Shown here: piece by piece, positions 17,064 through 25,921 of the stretch | Layout: the number at the start of each line of letters is the position of its first letter | Numbering within the stretch: position 1 is the stretch's first letter | Made by a program: the position numbers and the translations under genes | Notes under the pieces: generated by a model | Database searches by the model: none | Seen by the model: the letters and a program-made list of their open reading frames with translations, nothing else | What the model was told of the DNA's origin: nothing | Source: DATCJA01 sp963814955 | Lineage (GTDB): Bacteria; Acidobacteriota; Vicinamibacteria; Vicinamibacterales; UBA2999 | DNA length: 64,000 nucleotides | Reading direction: 5' to 3' | NCBI GenBank assembly: GCA_963814955.1 | Contig: CAWFEX010000008.1 | Span: 682,001-746,000 of the forward strand

Positions 17064-17163
17064 TATCACTCGCTCACGCTCGTTCTATGCGGCAAGGCCG
17101 GCGTCAGGCGCGCGTCTCCGCCTTCGGCGGAGCCAGCGGGCACGAGTCCCCCCTTCCGCACCA
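17046..17163 (+). mobile_element. tRNA-Leu 3' core duplicated around a 79-bp spacer
   Basis: The 18-bp core CGAGTCCCCCCTTCCGCA occurs at 17046-17063 as part of the intact tRNA and again at 17143-17160, where it is followed by CCA. The spacer contains the hairpin CTCCGCC-TTC-GGCGGAG. The same 97-bp period of core plus spacer is found at 52883-52997. This looks like a small insertion flanked by attachment cores, or an old attachment-site duplication. Confidence 0.7.
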
Positions 17164-17292
17164 CACTCAACCGGATTGCCTTCGATCAGATAAAGGGCCG
17201 TCGCTCCTTCCCGCGTTTACGTTGATAGCGAGCCGGCGTGAGGAGCACCGCACGCCGGCCGGGGGAACATTGAGACCCCAAGCCTGGGAGCC

Positions 17293-18411
17293 TCAAAGTT
17301 TCAGCAGCTTGGCCAGGTTGCCGCCGAGAATCATCTCCTTCTGGGCGTCGGGAATCTCTGCCTTCAGGATGTTGTCGATCGCGTCTGGCCAGTTGTAGAT
17401 CGGAATATCCGTTCCGTACACCACCTGGGTCGGGCCGGACTTCGCCACCAAATGCCGTATGTCCTCGGGCGAAAAGACCATCGAGTCTACGAACAACTGG
17501 TCCTTGAAGTATTCCGATGGTCTTTTCTTGTTGAGGCAATTGGCGCCGGCGCGGACATCACAGGCGACGTCGGTACGCCCGAGGTACGACGGTAGATAGC
17601 CGCCTCCATGCGCGCCGATGACCCGTAGATTAGGGAACTTGTCCAGGGTCCCACCGTGAATCAGGTGGGAGAAAAACACTGTCGTCTCGAGTGGATTGCC
17701 GATGATGTTGCCGAGAGCGCCCCTGGTTCCCTCCCAGGCATTCGGTTTCAGGACGTTGTCGGCGCCGCCGGGATGTTCAAAGACCGGCACCTGAAGCTCA
17801 TTGGCCTTCGCCCAGAACGGATCAAACTTCGGGTCCGCCAGGGATTCAAGATTGACATGTCCGCCAAGCGATGCGCCGCGGAAGCCGAGGGTTTTGACCG
17901 CGTAGTCAAGCTGCGCGGCCGCGAGGTCAGGAAACTGCATCGAGGGCGAAGTCAGGCCGACGAAGCGATCCGAGTGAGCTTTGCACCACGCCGCTATCCC
18001 GGTGTCGTGCGCACGGACAATCTTGTCGGCCAAGGCGCGATCTTTCACCGCGTACCACCAGTAGCCATTGACGCTTATCGCCTGCACGTCAATTCCGCGC
18101 CTGTCCATTTCCCAAATGCGTTCGGGTCCCATGGCCCGTCCGCCGCCCTCGTTCGCAAATTCAGTCCCGACGAGAAGTGGCTCGACCTCGGGGACGGTGA
18201 CGTGCGCGTGAACATCCACCACGCGGACGCGACGCCCTCCCACCTGCACGATACGGCGTTGCACCGGGCCGGTGGGCGGCTCTACCACCAGTCGTGGTCC
18301 CTGCCCGCCGCCCCGCCCTTGTGCGCTGGCATCCAGCACGCCACGGCGTATGGCGAACATCCCGGCCGCCGCACCCGCCATCGTTCTGATAAACGTCCTC
18401 CGATGCGACAT
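17293..18411 (-). CDS. Secreted amidohydrolase, ACMSD-like (Amidohydro_2)
   Basis: A 372-residue metal-dependent hydrolase or decarboxylase of the amidohydrolase-2 type. The N-terminus RRTFIRTMAGAAAGMFAI looks like a Tat signal, so it is probably exported folded. VVDVHAHVTVPE is the metal-binding HxH, EHPGG and GAHGGGYLPSYLGR provide further His ligands, and VVYGTDIPIYNWP holds the final Asp. C-terminal EMILGGNLAKLLKL matches the family end ('GNAxRLF/L'). Substrate unknown. A DUF6152-like gene lies 30 bp upstream on the same strand, so they are likely co-transcribed. Confidence 0.82.
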   Translation of the reverse strand: MSHRRTFIRTMAGAAAGMFAIRRGVLDASAQGRGGGQGPRLVVEPPTGPVQRRIVQVGGRRVRVVDVHAHVTVPEVEPLLVGTEFANEGGGRAMGPERIWEMDRRGIDVQAISVNGYWWYAVKDRALADKIVRAHDTGIAAWCKAHSDRFVGLTSPSMQFPDLAAAQLDYAVKTLGFRGASLGGHVNLESLADPKFDPFWAKANELQVPVFEHPGGADNVLKPNAWEGTRGALGNIIGNPLETTVFFSHLIHGGTLDKFPNLRVIGAHGGGYLPSYLGRTDVACDVRAGANCLNKKRPSEYFKDQLFVDSMVFSPEDIRHLVAKSGPTQVVYGTDIPIYNWPDAIDNILKAEIPDAQKEMILGGNLAKLLKL

Positions 18412-18441
18412 AGTCTCCTCCGATATTTTCGATTTACGTGA

Positions 18442-19452
18442 TCACTTGAGCTCGCACTCGTAGGGCCGGATCACGGTGCCCGGCACCCAGCTCCAGTGCG
18501 CATCCCAGACGGCCGGCTTGACGAGGTTGGGCGGGTCGGTGACCGAGACCGTGTAATCGAGACGGCTGCCGTCCTGGTTCACGGTGTAGCGCTCGACGAC
18601 GCGCGCCTGAGCACTCATCGGTGTGCCCTCATCATCAAGGTACGGGGAGTCGATACGCGCGGTCTCGATCACGAGCGTGCCGCCTTCCCACCGGCCGATC
18701 GAGTAGCCGAGCCGACTGGCGGGCGCGCCCGCGGGAATCTGCTTCGCGACCATGTCGATTGTGCGCGTGGCTTCCCACTCTTCAATTCGCAATCGGATGC
18801 GCTTGCCTTCGTCGATGAACTGGATGGGGTACGGGTTCAAATTCGCGTTCGGCATGCCTGGTGGAATGCATTTGAGCGCGGGCATGTCCCTCAGCGGATC
18901 CCACTTCGCCCGTGCGGCTTGCGCCGCGGCGGTATACGTGAACGGCCCTCGTGCCACGTAAAGCGCACCCGGGGCCCAGACGCGGAAGATGCTGCGTCCA
19001 AGCTTCGCATCGGCCGCGACAACCCGCGGTGCCGCCGCTCCACGCGTCCATCGCAGCGGGGCGTTGACGTCGGTCAGAACCGTCTCAACACCGTTCGGAG
19101 CCAGGATGTTGATCACGAACAGCTCCTGGCGTCCGCGGTTCGATGGCCAGCCCGCAACTTTTACCCGATCGCCGATCCTGATCGAATCGCGCGTGAAGCC
19201 CTTCCGTGCCGCGGCGTTTGCGGAGTCCCCCTCGAGCTCCCACTCGCTCGTGCGCTTCGCCTCGTCGGTGACGCTCAACGTCAACCGAACGTGCGGATTG
19301 CGCCAGTTGATCCCCGAGATGACGCCTTCGAGCTCACGGATGCTGCCGCGGTCGTACGGCGCGACCGAGTGATGCGCGGCGACGATGCTGCTACCGAGAG
19401 CGCCGAAGAAGATCGCTGAGAGAGTGAGCCGAAATACCTGGGCTCTGAGCAT
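18442..19452 (-). CDS. Periplasmic DUF6152-like 'AHHS' protein
   Basis: A 336-residue exported protein. A signal peptide (LTLSAIFFGALGSSIVA) is followed at once by AHHSVAPYDRGSIRELEGVISGINWRNPHVRLTL, the N-terminal mark of DUF6152 proteins that are abundant in Acidobacteriota. The rest contains VKVAGWPSNRG and a C-terminal beta-rich region with RLGYSIGRWEGGTLVIETARI. No enzymatic motif is recognised. It precedes the amidohydrolase on the same strand. Function unknown. Confidence 0.7.
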   Translation of the reverse strand: MLRAQVFRLTLSAIFFGALGSSIVAAHHSVAPYDRGSIRELEGVISGINWRNPHVRLTLSVTDEAKRTSEWELEGDSANAAARKGFTRDSIRIGDRVKVAGWPSNRGRQELFVINILAPNGVETVLTDVNAPLRWTRGAAAPRVVAADAKLGRSIFRVWAPGALYVARGPFTYTAAAQAARAKWDPLRDMPALKCIPPGMPNANLNPYPIQFIDEGKRIRLRIEEWEATRTIDMVAKQIPAGAPASRLGYSIGRWEGGTLVIETARIDSPYLDDEGTPMSAQARVVERYTVNQDGSRLDYTVSVTDPPNLVKPAVWDAHWSWVPGTVIRPYECELK

Positions 19453-19536
19453 GGCCGTCTCCTCTGAGAAACCGGAACCCAGCCGGATTATAGGGGACTG
19501 GCCGGCCGGGAAGACGCGACGGTCGTTGATTCACCT

Positions 19537-19732
19537 TTGTGCGAGTGTGTGCGAATAAAGTTGTCGCAGGCGTGCGCGCCAGCACACTCCCGCCCCACAT
19601 CCGTCTGCAGGATTTGTGTTAGTTCACATCAGCGCAGCATTTTCACCAGCCTGAGGGGCTGGCGGTCGCAAGACCGTGGCGCGTCTCCGCCTTCGGCGGA
19701 GCCAGCGGGCACGAGTCCCCCCTTCCGCACCA
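19537..19732 (+). mobile_element. Attachment-site-like remnant A: arm block plus chimeric tRNA-Leu 3' fragment
   Basis: 19645-19679 is the tRNA-Leu anticodon arm and variable arm (loop CTGAGGG; variable arm CGGTC-GCAA-GACCG, fully paired). It is then fused to the hairpin spacer known from 17110-17142 and ends with the core and CCA at 19712-19732. The 108 bp before it match blocks at 44143 and 52736, including two TGTGCGA-type motifs. Confidence 0.7.
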
Positions 19733-19737
19733 AGCTT

Positions 19738-19950
19738 TTAATTCAATCGGTTACGGGGATTTTCGATCCTTGCGGCGGGGGCCCCAACCGGGGCCTTCGA
19801 GAGGGTCGTGTGCGCATCGTGTGCGCAACCGTCAGACGCAGCGGCGTTCGACGCTGCGCTGTCGTCGGTCGTCGCCGTGATTGATTCGTCGGCCGAATCG
19901 AGCCGCTCGATCGCACGTGCAAGGCGCGTCGGCGTGCTCTGTAGGTAGCG
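19738..19950 (-). pseudogene. Possible tyrosine-recombinase C-terminal fragment next to the tRNA remnant
   Basis: The minus-strand frame ending with TAA at 19738-19740, five bases from the CCA of remnant A, contains TSRYLQSTPTRLARAIERLD followed by a polar tail. This resembles the end of phage-type integrases, in which the tyrosine of a '(T/S)xRY' motif is the nucleophile. Upstream of it no integrase core (Arg..His-x-x-Arg) is found, so at best only the last 70 residues survive. The position directly beside the tRNA end is where an integrase gene would be expected. Recognition rests on a short motif and is uncertain. Confidence 0.4.
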
Positions 19951-20337
19951 GCTTGTGGGATACAGATCCGAACCAGACCCAAACTCCGCTCGCCGCGGCG
20001 TTCGCAGCGGCTCAGGCCCTTGGTTGTCAGGTAACAACCAAATCTATCTTTGAGGTTCTACGAAGACCGTTTTAGCCGGGAGAATTGCGGAACGCGTGTC
20101 TTGAGAATCAGCTAAACAAGACTGAATTGTCCGACACGCGGGCTTGGCTCGCTCGTCGGCAGTCACGGATCTGTCGAGCACATCGAAGAAGCGGTCGGCA
20201 AGATTCGGCGCCGCGCGACGGGCGCTCCTAATCGGCGTTACCAACGATCGCGGCACGGGAGTCACCGGCTGCCGGCGCGCTGATCGCCATGCTGCCGTTC
20301 GCCGATCCGGCGGTTTCACGCGGCCGCAGGAGTCATA
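19951..20337. other. Non-coding or decayed stretch
   Basis: No frame here shows recognisable protein features. A minus-strand frame ending at 20044 is open for about 100 codons but its composition is not convincing. Confidence 0.4.
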
Positions 20338-20751
20338 ATGGTGGCGCACATGCCCACGCGCATCTCACTGCTGTGGACGGTCGTGCTCCTGACACTACCC
20401 TGCCCGCTCTTTCTCGTGTACTGCCTCGCGGTAGTTCCGCCCGTTGCCGTGCTGGTCCTGAGCGCCAACCTGATCGAGCAGGAGGGCCCACTGGGACTGG
20501 CGGCCGCGACGCTCATGATCGGCGAGGTCGCGATCATTCTCGTCGCTGGGCGCTTGGTAGTTTGGTTCCTGGCGCGCCGACTCCCGCCGCAGTCCCGCGC
20601 CATCGGCATCGCGGCGCTCGTCGTCCTGTCGCTGCTGCCGATCTATTTCCTCGACTGCATGGACGGTCACGGGCTCACGCGCTGTAGCCTTCCCATGATC
20701 GTCCGCGCCGGGTTCACCGCGGGGCGACAGTGCGGCGACCTCGATTGGTAG
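20338..20751 (+). CDS. Small membrane protein, unknown
   Basis: A 137-residue protein with three or four hydrophobic helices (LLWTVVLLTLPCPLFLVYCLAVV, AVLVLSANLI, LAAATLMIGEVAIILVAGRLVVWFL, IGIAALVVLSLLPIYFLDCMDG). AGGAG lies eight bases before ATG 20338, which supports translation. The C-terminal 25 residues include two Cys. I do not recognise a family. It stands alone between the possible integrase fragment and a convergent mechanosensitive-type channel gene. Confidence 0.6.
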   Translation: MVAHMPTRISLLWTVVLLTLPCPLFLVYCLAVVPPVAVLVLSANLIEQEGPLGLAAATLMIGEVAIILVAGRLVVWFLARRLPPQSRAIGIAALVVLSLLPIYFLDCMDGHGLTRCSLPMIVRAGFTAGRQCGDLDW

Positions 20752-20896
20752 CCGCAGCGGGCACGCGAGAGGATCGCTCGCGTCACTCCGGATCGCGGTG
20801 CACCGTGTCCATCGAGAAGGCGGGCACGCAGACCGCGCTGGTGATCCCGTGGCCCTGGGTTACAGGTTCTTCAGCACCGAAGCCTCAGGCCGCCAT

Positions 20897-20923
20897 CGGG
20901 CACGAATCTGCCTTCCGCATCAC
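20897..20923 (+). mobile_element. Degenerate copy of the tRNA-Leu 3' core
   Basis: GGGCACGAATCTGCCTTCCG at 20898 and the following CATCA align with the GGGCACGAGTCCCCCCTTCCGCACCA-type end seen at 17138 and 19707, with a few substitutions and a two-base loss. It lies between a + strand open stretch and the end of the channel gene. Confidence 0.4.
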
Positions 20924-20934
20924 GGCATGCGTCC

Positions 20935-21627
20935 TCAGACGTGATCCAGCTTGTCCTCGCGTGACGGCCCGCGCAACTGACGCTCCAGCGACCGGCTGAC
21001 CATGTCCTTCGCTCCCAACCCGACCGCCAGCGCAGCGGCCAGCACGATCCCTCCGAAGACGATGCCAAATGCCAGCAGCAGAGCGGTCCGTCCGATGCCA
21101 ATGTGATCGAGCGCCATTGCGGCCGCCACTATGAGCACCATCCACTTCACCGCAAGACTGAAGAGCCGTGCGGACTGGATGCCCATGTTCACGGCCTCAA
21201 TCAGGACAGCCCTGGCGAGAAAGCGCGCGATCAAACCGCCAAGCACCAGAATCACGATCGCGGCGACGAGATGCGGTACGTACTCGAGCACTGACGTCGC
21301 AAACCGCGACGGCAACGCGGCATCGAGCGCCGCCAGACCCAGCATCAGCCCGATCAGCAGGATCGCCCAGTACGTCACGGAGGCGACGAGTTTCGAGGCG
21401 CTGCGCGAGGGCACCCACTCGGCCACCGAGACCCCGAGCAGTTCAGCACGTCGATCGAAGTCGAGCCCGTTCAACGCACGGAACACGGCATAGCGAACGA
21501 TCACCGCCACGATCAGCGAGGCAACGAGCAGCAGCAGCAACACCAGTGCGCCCGGCAGAAAGTTCGCGATACCGTCGACGATCCGCGTTCCTGCGAGCGT
21601 AAGCGCCCGCTGAATCCCTTCCACCAT
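20935..21627 (-). CDS. TM-helix repeat / mechanosensitive-type membrane protein (CmpX-like)
   Basis: A 230-residue inner-membrane protein with four hydrophobic segments: LPGALVLLLLLVASLIVAVIVRYAV, VASVTYWAILLIGLMLGLAAL, YVPHLVAAIVILVLGGLIARFLARAVL and TALLLAFGIVFGGIVLAAALAVGLG. The LPHLVAAIVILVLGGLIA-like repeat and the end AVGLGAKDMVSRSLERQL are typical of the TM_helix family around MscS-like proteins such as CmpX. It lacks a full MscS beta domain, so channel activity is an inference. It sits beside the osmolyte genes, which would suit a role in membrane tension or osmotic response. Confidence 0.75.
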   Translation of the reverse strand: MVEGIQRALTLAGTRIVDGIANFLPGALVLLLLLVASLIVAVIVRYAVFRALNGLDFDRRAELLGVSVAEWVPSRSASKLVASVTYWAILLIGLMLGLAALDAALPSRFATSVLEYVPHLVAAIVILVLGGLIARFLARAVLIEAVNMGIQSARLFSLAVKWMVLIVAAAMALDHIGIGRTALLLAFGIVFGGIVLAAALAVGLGAKDMVSRSLERQLRGPSREDKLDHV

Positions 21628-21669
21628 CGTCGTGGTCCTCCATGTGTGGCAGGCCTGCAGAGCGTCACG

Positions 21670-22956
21670 TCACGCGCGCAACCGCTCGGGCCACCGCCAT
21701 TTCGAGATCAGATATGGCTTTTGCGCCTCGAAGGCCGCACAGAGCCGTTCGAGCCGCCGTTCGACTTCGTCTTCGTCGCGATCGCGCACCTCGACAATGA
21801 ACGATGCGAACCACGCGAGGTATAAAGGGACGAGCGAACGCAGGATATGTTCACGTGCGAGCACTCTCAGGCGGTATCCGAGTGCAAAGTCGTACACGAT
21901 TCTCGCCCACAGCTCATCGTCGAGCTTGAAGTTCGCCGCGGGGCCGTCCATCAGGCGACGAAGGTCGATGATGGTTCGTGGCGGGAGCACCCAGGTCCAG
22001 ATGTCGCGCAGCTCGCGGTATCCCAGACGGTACGATTCGATCAGCTTCTCATGATCGACGGAGACAGCCTGGAACGATGTTCCCGCCGGCAGCTCTCCGA
22101 ACTGCTGCACTGGCACGGAGCCGCGCACTCGCTGCCACCTCTCGACGCGGTTCTCCAGATCGGCAAACAGGGATCCGACGACCTGCGTCACCGTTGTGCC
22201 GAGGTCGACCGTCTCGTCGGTGTGCGAGTGGTGACGTCGAATGCCCAGCGCCGCTTCGCCAATTCGCAAGTCGTCCGACACCGCAGCGCCAGCCAGCCAC
22301 AGATCGATGCCGACCTGCGCGCCGTCGCGATCCCAGACATCCTCGTCGAGGAAGCGATCGAGCAAGCGCGACGAGCATGCGAATTCGCCCGCCGCCGGCT
22401 GCCGAAGGCGAACGCCGTAGAGCGCGCGAAACATCGGATACACGATCCCTTTGGTTAACGCCCCCTCGTACGGGTGGCGTCGGTACAAAGGCGCCATGAG
22501 GTCGAAGCCGTGCGTGAGCACGGGGCCGGCCAGCCACTGGAGCCATTGAGGCGTCGCCGTCTCGATGCCCGCATCGAGGACTACACAGGCTCGCGCGCCA
22601 AGTTCTTTCGCAGCGGTCAAGATGGCGTGCAGCGCGCGAGCCTTTCCCGGAATCCCGTGATAGGGCCGGTCCAGCACATCAGTCGTGGTCGGAGCGGACG
22701 CCACCTTCAGGATGTCGTGCATGCCGTTGAGCGAGTCGCGCGCGCGCACGGGTGTGTCATCGGTAGAACCACAATCGGCGAGCACGAAACGGCTCGCGGC
22801 GCCGGCAAAATACCTGGCCAAGGCGTCGTGCATTGCTGCTGCAACGGCACCGATAGTGCCCGCGTCGTTGTAGCTCGTGAGGCCCACAACGATTTCGACC
22901 TGGGCCGACGCGGTCTCAGAGGTCACGACGCTGGAGCTCGAACCAGTAGAAGCCAT
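21670..22956 (-). CDS. Glycosyltransferase, glucosyl/mannosylglycerate-synthase-like
   Basis: A GT-A fold glycosyltransferase of about 428 residues. VEIVVGLTSYNDAGTIGAVAAAM begins the nucleotide-binding domain, FVLADCGSTDDT and CVVLDAGIETATPQWL carry the acidic metal-site region, and DLMAPLYRRHPYEGALTKGIVYPMFRALYGVRLRQPAAGEFACS is close to the pattern in glycerate glycosyltransferases. The C-terminal part is helical. I infer a compatible-solute role (glucosyl- or mannosylglycerate type) from these motifs and the adjacent TreS. The start may be ATG 22956 or GTG 22926; both overlap the end of treS. Confidence 0.72.
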   Translation of the reverse strand: MASTGSSSSVVTSETASAQVEIVVGLTSYNDAGTIGAVAAAMHDALARYFAGAASRFVLADCGSTDDTPVRARDSLNGMHDILKVASAPTTTDVLDRPYHGIPGKARALHAILTAAKELGARACVVLDAGIETATPQWLQWLAGPVLTHGFDLMAPLYRRHPYEGALTKGIVYPMFRALYGVRLRQPAAGEFACSSRLLDRFLDEDVWDRDGAQVGIDLWLAGAAVSDDLRIGEAALGIRRHHSHTDETVDLGTTVTQVVGSLFADLENRVERWQRVRGSVPVQQFGELPAGTSFQAVSVDHEKLIESYRLGYRELRDIWTWVLPPRTIIDLRRLMDGPAANFKLDDELWARIVYDFALGYRLRVLAREHILRSLVPLYLAWFASFIVEVRDRDEDEVERRLERLCAAFEAQKPYLISKWRWPERLRA

Positions 22957-24574
22957 AGGGGCCGAGTGTGAGGAAATACGATTGCTCTCGAATGATTGGA
23001 AACTCCGTGTAACCAAGTACCTCGATCGGAGTAAGTCCAGCAAATTGCGCAAGGTCCAGCTCCACCGGCTGGACGGATCGAGACAAGTTGGCTACACAGA
23101 GAATCGCGTCGGTCCCATGTTCGCGGAGGTAGGCAAGGACCTTCCGGTTGTCGGGCTCGAGAAACCGCAGGCTGCCGATGCCGAGCACCGGAAACAGCTT
23201 GCGCAACCCAATGAGGTTCTTCATCCACTGGAGCAACGACGAACCGTCTCGTTCCTGTGCCTCGACGTTGATGCCCTGATATCCGTAGATGGGATCCATG
23301 ATGACGGGGCTATACAGGCGCGCCGGATCGGCGCGTGAGAACCGGGCGTTCCGATCGCTCGTCCACTGCATCGGGGTCCGGACACCGTTTCTGTCGCCGA
23401 GGTACACGTTGTCGCCCATTCCGATCTCGTCGCCGTAGTACACGATCGGAGTGCCTGGAAACGAGAACAGCAGGCTGTTGAGCAGCTCGATGCGCCGGCG
23501 GTTGTTTCCCATAAGCGGCGCAAGGCGCCTCCGGATGCCGAGATTAATGCGCGCCTGCGGGTCGACGCTGTACGCCAGATGCATGTAGTCCCGCTCCTCG
23601 TCGGTGACCATTTCGAGCGTCAGCTCATCGTGGTTCCGCAGAAACAGCGCCCACTGACACACGTCGGGAATGGCCGGCGTCTGCTGCATGATCTCGACAA
23701 TCGGATGCCGGTCTTCAAGGTGCAGACCCATGAACATGCGAGGCATGAGCGGAAAGTGATACGCCATGTGGCATTCGTCGCCGTCCGCAAAGTATGCGCG
23801 GACGTCGGCCGGAAACTGGTTGGCCTCGGCGAGCAGCATCCGGTGCGGCCACCGCTCATCGATGTGGCGCCGAATCTCTTTGAGCACGGCATGAGTCTGG
23901 GGAAGGTTCTCGCAGCTCGTGCCCTCGCGCTCGACCAGGTACGGCACGGCATCGAGACGGAACCCATCGACGCCGAGATCGAGCCAGAAATCGATAACTC
24001 TGAGAACCTCGTCGAGAACCGCCGGATTGTCGTAGTTCAGATCCGGTTGGTGATGAAAAAAGCGATGCCAGTAGTAAGCACCGGCGACTGGATCCCACGT
24101 CCAGTTCGATCGTTCGCCGTCGACGAAAATCACCCTTGCATCGGGGTATCTGTCGTCCGTGTCGCTCCATACATAAAAGTTCCGCTCGGGTGATCGCGGA
24201 GGTGCTTCGCGCGCGCGGCGAAACCACGGATGCTGGTCGGACGTGTGGTTGAGCACCAGCTCGATGACGACGTGCATTCGTTTCTCGTGTGCCGCATCAA
24301 GAAAGCGCCTGAAGTCGTCGAGGGTCCCGTAGGTCGGGTGGATGTCGCAGTAGTCAGCGATGTCGTATCCGTCGTCGCGAAGCGGAGATGGAAAGAAGGG
24401 CAGGAGCCAGAGGCAGGTAACGCCAAGTCCCTCGAGATAGTCGAGTTTGTCGATGAGGCCCGGAAAGTCGCCGACGCCGTCCGCGTTCCCATCGTAAAAC
24501 GACTTGACGGGCAACTCGTAGATGACCGCTCGCTTGTACCACAGGACATCGCTTTCGCTACTCTTGCGGGCCAT
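22916..24574 (-). CDS. treS: Trehalose synthase / maltose alpha-D-glucosyltransferase, GH13
   Basis: A 552-residue cytoplasmic alpha-amylase family enzyme converting maltose and trehalose. WYKRAVIYELPVKSFYDGNADGVGDFPGL is the TreS start; HVVIELVLNHTSDQHPWF, GVDGFRLDAVPYLVEREGTSCENLP (nucleophile Asp), LLAEANQFP (acid/base Glu) and LFLRNHDELTLEMV (transition-state Asp) are the GH13 regions. GTPIVYYGDEIGMGDNVYLGDRNGVRTPMQW is typical of TreS rather than of sucrose-type enzymes. The maltokinase fused in some relatives is absent. It overlaps the downstream glycosyltransferase and follows a MalK-like remnant by 15 bp. Confidence 0.9.
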   Translation of the reverse strand: MARKSSESDVLWYKRAVIYELPVKSFYDGNADGVGDFPGLIDKLDYLEGLGVTCLWLLPFFPSPLRDDGYDIADYCDIHPTYGTLDDFRRFLDAAHEKRMHVVIELVLNHTSDQHPWFRRAREAPPRSPERNFYVWSDTDDRYPDARVIFVDGERSNWTWDPVAGAYYWHRFFHHQPDLNYDNPAVLDEVLRVIDFWLDLGVDGFRLDAVPYLVEREGTSCENLPQTHAVLKEIRRHIDERWPHRMLLAEANQFPADVRAYFADGDECHMAYHFPLMPRMFMGLHLEDRHPIVEIMQQTPAIPDVCQWALFLRNHDELTLEMVTDEERDYMHLAYSVDPQARINLGIRRRLAPLMGNNRRRIELLNSLLFSFPGTPIVYYGDEIGMGDNVYLGDRNGVRTPMQWTSDRNARFSRADPARLYSPVIMDPIYGYQGINVEAQERDGSSLLQWMKNLIGLRKLFPVLGIGSLRFLEPDNRKVLAYLREHGTDAILCVANLSRSVQPVELDLAQFAGLTPIEVLGYTEFPIIREQSYFLTLGPYGFYWFELQRRDL

Positions 24575-24588
24575 ATCGCGTCGCTCGA

Positions 24589-24745
24589 CTACGCCAGTCT
24601 GGCACCGGTTCGTCCGTCGAACAGGTGTCGGCGGTCGGGTGGAAGCGTGAGAAAGACTTGCGCTCCAGCCGGCGGCGCTGCCCCGGCGATGACCGCAAGG
24701 ACGGGGTCGGCACCTGGCGAATCGAGGACGAAGGGTGGGCCCAAC
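24589..24745 (-). pseudogene. C-terminal remnant of a sugar ABC transporter ATPase (MalK/UgpC type)
   Basis: The frame ending with TAG at 24589 reads GADPVLAVIAGAAPPAGAQV and then FLTLPPDRRHLFDGRTGARL, which matches the end of the TOBE region of MalK/UgpC proteins. An in-frame TAA lies just upstream and none of the ATPase domain is present. It abuts treS, so a transporter gene probably led this operon before a recombination event removed it. Confidence 0.6.
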
Positions 24746-25207
24746 TTAACTCATCCGCGCCCAATCGAACCGGAAGAAATCTAGCCGAACGTAGGGGTGC
24801 GAGTCGTCCTGCCAGACGGTGTCATCACGGTCGTCACCACTCGGTGGGTTAGCTCCGAGGCGCTATCAGAGACTTCTGCTTTATCCCGGAAGCGCAATCG
24901 CACCCTCACCCGAGTGAGCGTCTGATAGGCAAGCGGCAAACGCAACCATTTTCGTTTCTGCCAGCGAAAAGCTAACGGACTAACGGGCTGCTGGCGCCGG
25001 GAGCGCGAGGACGGGTACCGGTGCAGGGGACCGGTGCAATACCACGAACGCGGAGTTCTTGAGCTCGGCAAGCACGCCTTGAAATGGGGCAATGGGTGTA
25101 CCTTCCAAGGGCACGTGTTTTCTCATAGAGTTTCGTTTGTGCCAGTCAGCAAATTGTCGAGGCCTGCTCGAAACACGAAGACTTCGTGGAAGAAGTGGGG
25201 ACCCTAG
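24746..25207. other. Stretch without a supported gene
   Basis: Some minus-strand frames are open here, but none has recognisable motifs, a ribosome site or homologous-looking ends. It may be a recombination scar between the treS operon and the beta-barrel gene. Confidence 0.4.
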
Positions 25208-25921
25208 CTGAGCAAGCGCCAATGGGGCACCGTTCGCAAGGACTGCAGCGACAAGGCGCGGTTCTTCCAACAAGGGATTGCCATTCTGATCCTCTTGATC
25301 GTGTCCGCTTCGGTCGGCACCCGGGCACAGTCAGCCGGTGCCGGCGCGACTCAGGATTCAGGAGCCGTGGACCAGGAGCCACCCTGGTCGCTGCGCGCGT
25401 CCGCCGCCACGTACTTTTTTCCGCACGATGAAAACTACGTCCAGCCGACTGTGGCCGTTGACCGCGGGTCGCTGCACATCGAAGGACGCTACAACTACGA
25501 GGACCGCCGATCGGTTTCGGGTTTCGTCGGATGGAACCTCCACCTCGGAAAAACGGTCACGCTTCAGCTGACGCCGATGTTCGGCGCCGTCATCGGAGAC
25601 ACTGACGGAATCATCCCAGCGTTGGAGTTGGATCTTGCGTGGAGACGCCTCGAGTTGTATTCGGAGGGAGAGTACGTCATCGACGTCGACCACCTCAGTG
25701 ACCGCTTCCTCTACAACTGGTCGGAAGTGAGCATCTGGGCCACAGAGTGGCTCCGGGCCGGTCTCGTGACACAGCGGACGCGCGCCCACCGCGCGCCGCT
25801 TGACATCCAGCGCGGCCTCCTCGTGGGTGTGACGGTGTCGAAGGTCGAGCCGGTGTTTTACTTCTTCAATCCCGGATCGCACGGCCACTTCTTTGTCGCG
25901 TCGATCGGTGTCGAGTTCTAA
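25208..25921 (+). CDS. Exported beta-rich, probably outer-membrane protein; start uncertain
   Basis: The mature part is rich in aromatic, alternating beta-strand patterns (SLRASAATYFFPHDENYVQP, LHIEGRYNYEDRRSVSGFVG, YFFNPGSHGHFFVASIGVEF) and ends with Phe, as outer-membrane barrels do. A signal-like stretch GIAILILLIVSASVGTRAQS precedes it. The first ordinary start, TTG 25295, lies inside this signal, so translation probably begins upstream, yet the open frame back to 25208 has only a CTG. A lost base or a rare start are both possible. Function unknown. Confidence 0.6.
   Translation: MSKRQWGTVRKDCSDKARFFQQGIAILILLIVSASVGTRAQSAGAGATQDSGAVDQEPPWSLRASAATYFFPHDENYVQPTVAVDRGSLHIEGRYNYEDRRSVSGFVGWNLHLGKTVTLQLTPMFGAVIGDTDGIIPALELDLAWRRLELYSEGEYVIDVDHLSDRFLYNWSEVSIWATEWLRAGLVTQRTRAHRAPLDIQRGLLVGVTVSKVEPVFYFFNPGSHGHFFVASIGVEF

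Noticed and set aside
20044..20349. Minus-strand frame of 101 codons near the possible integrase tail
   Set aside because: No recognisable integrase core or other family; its start region is unconvincing, so it is not offered as a gene.
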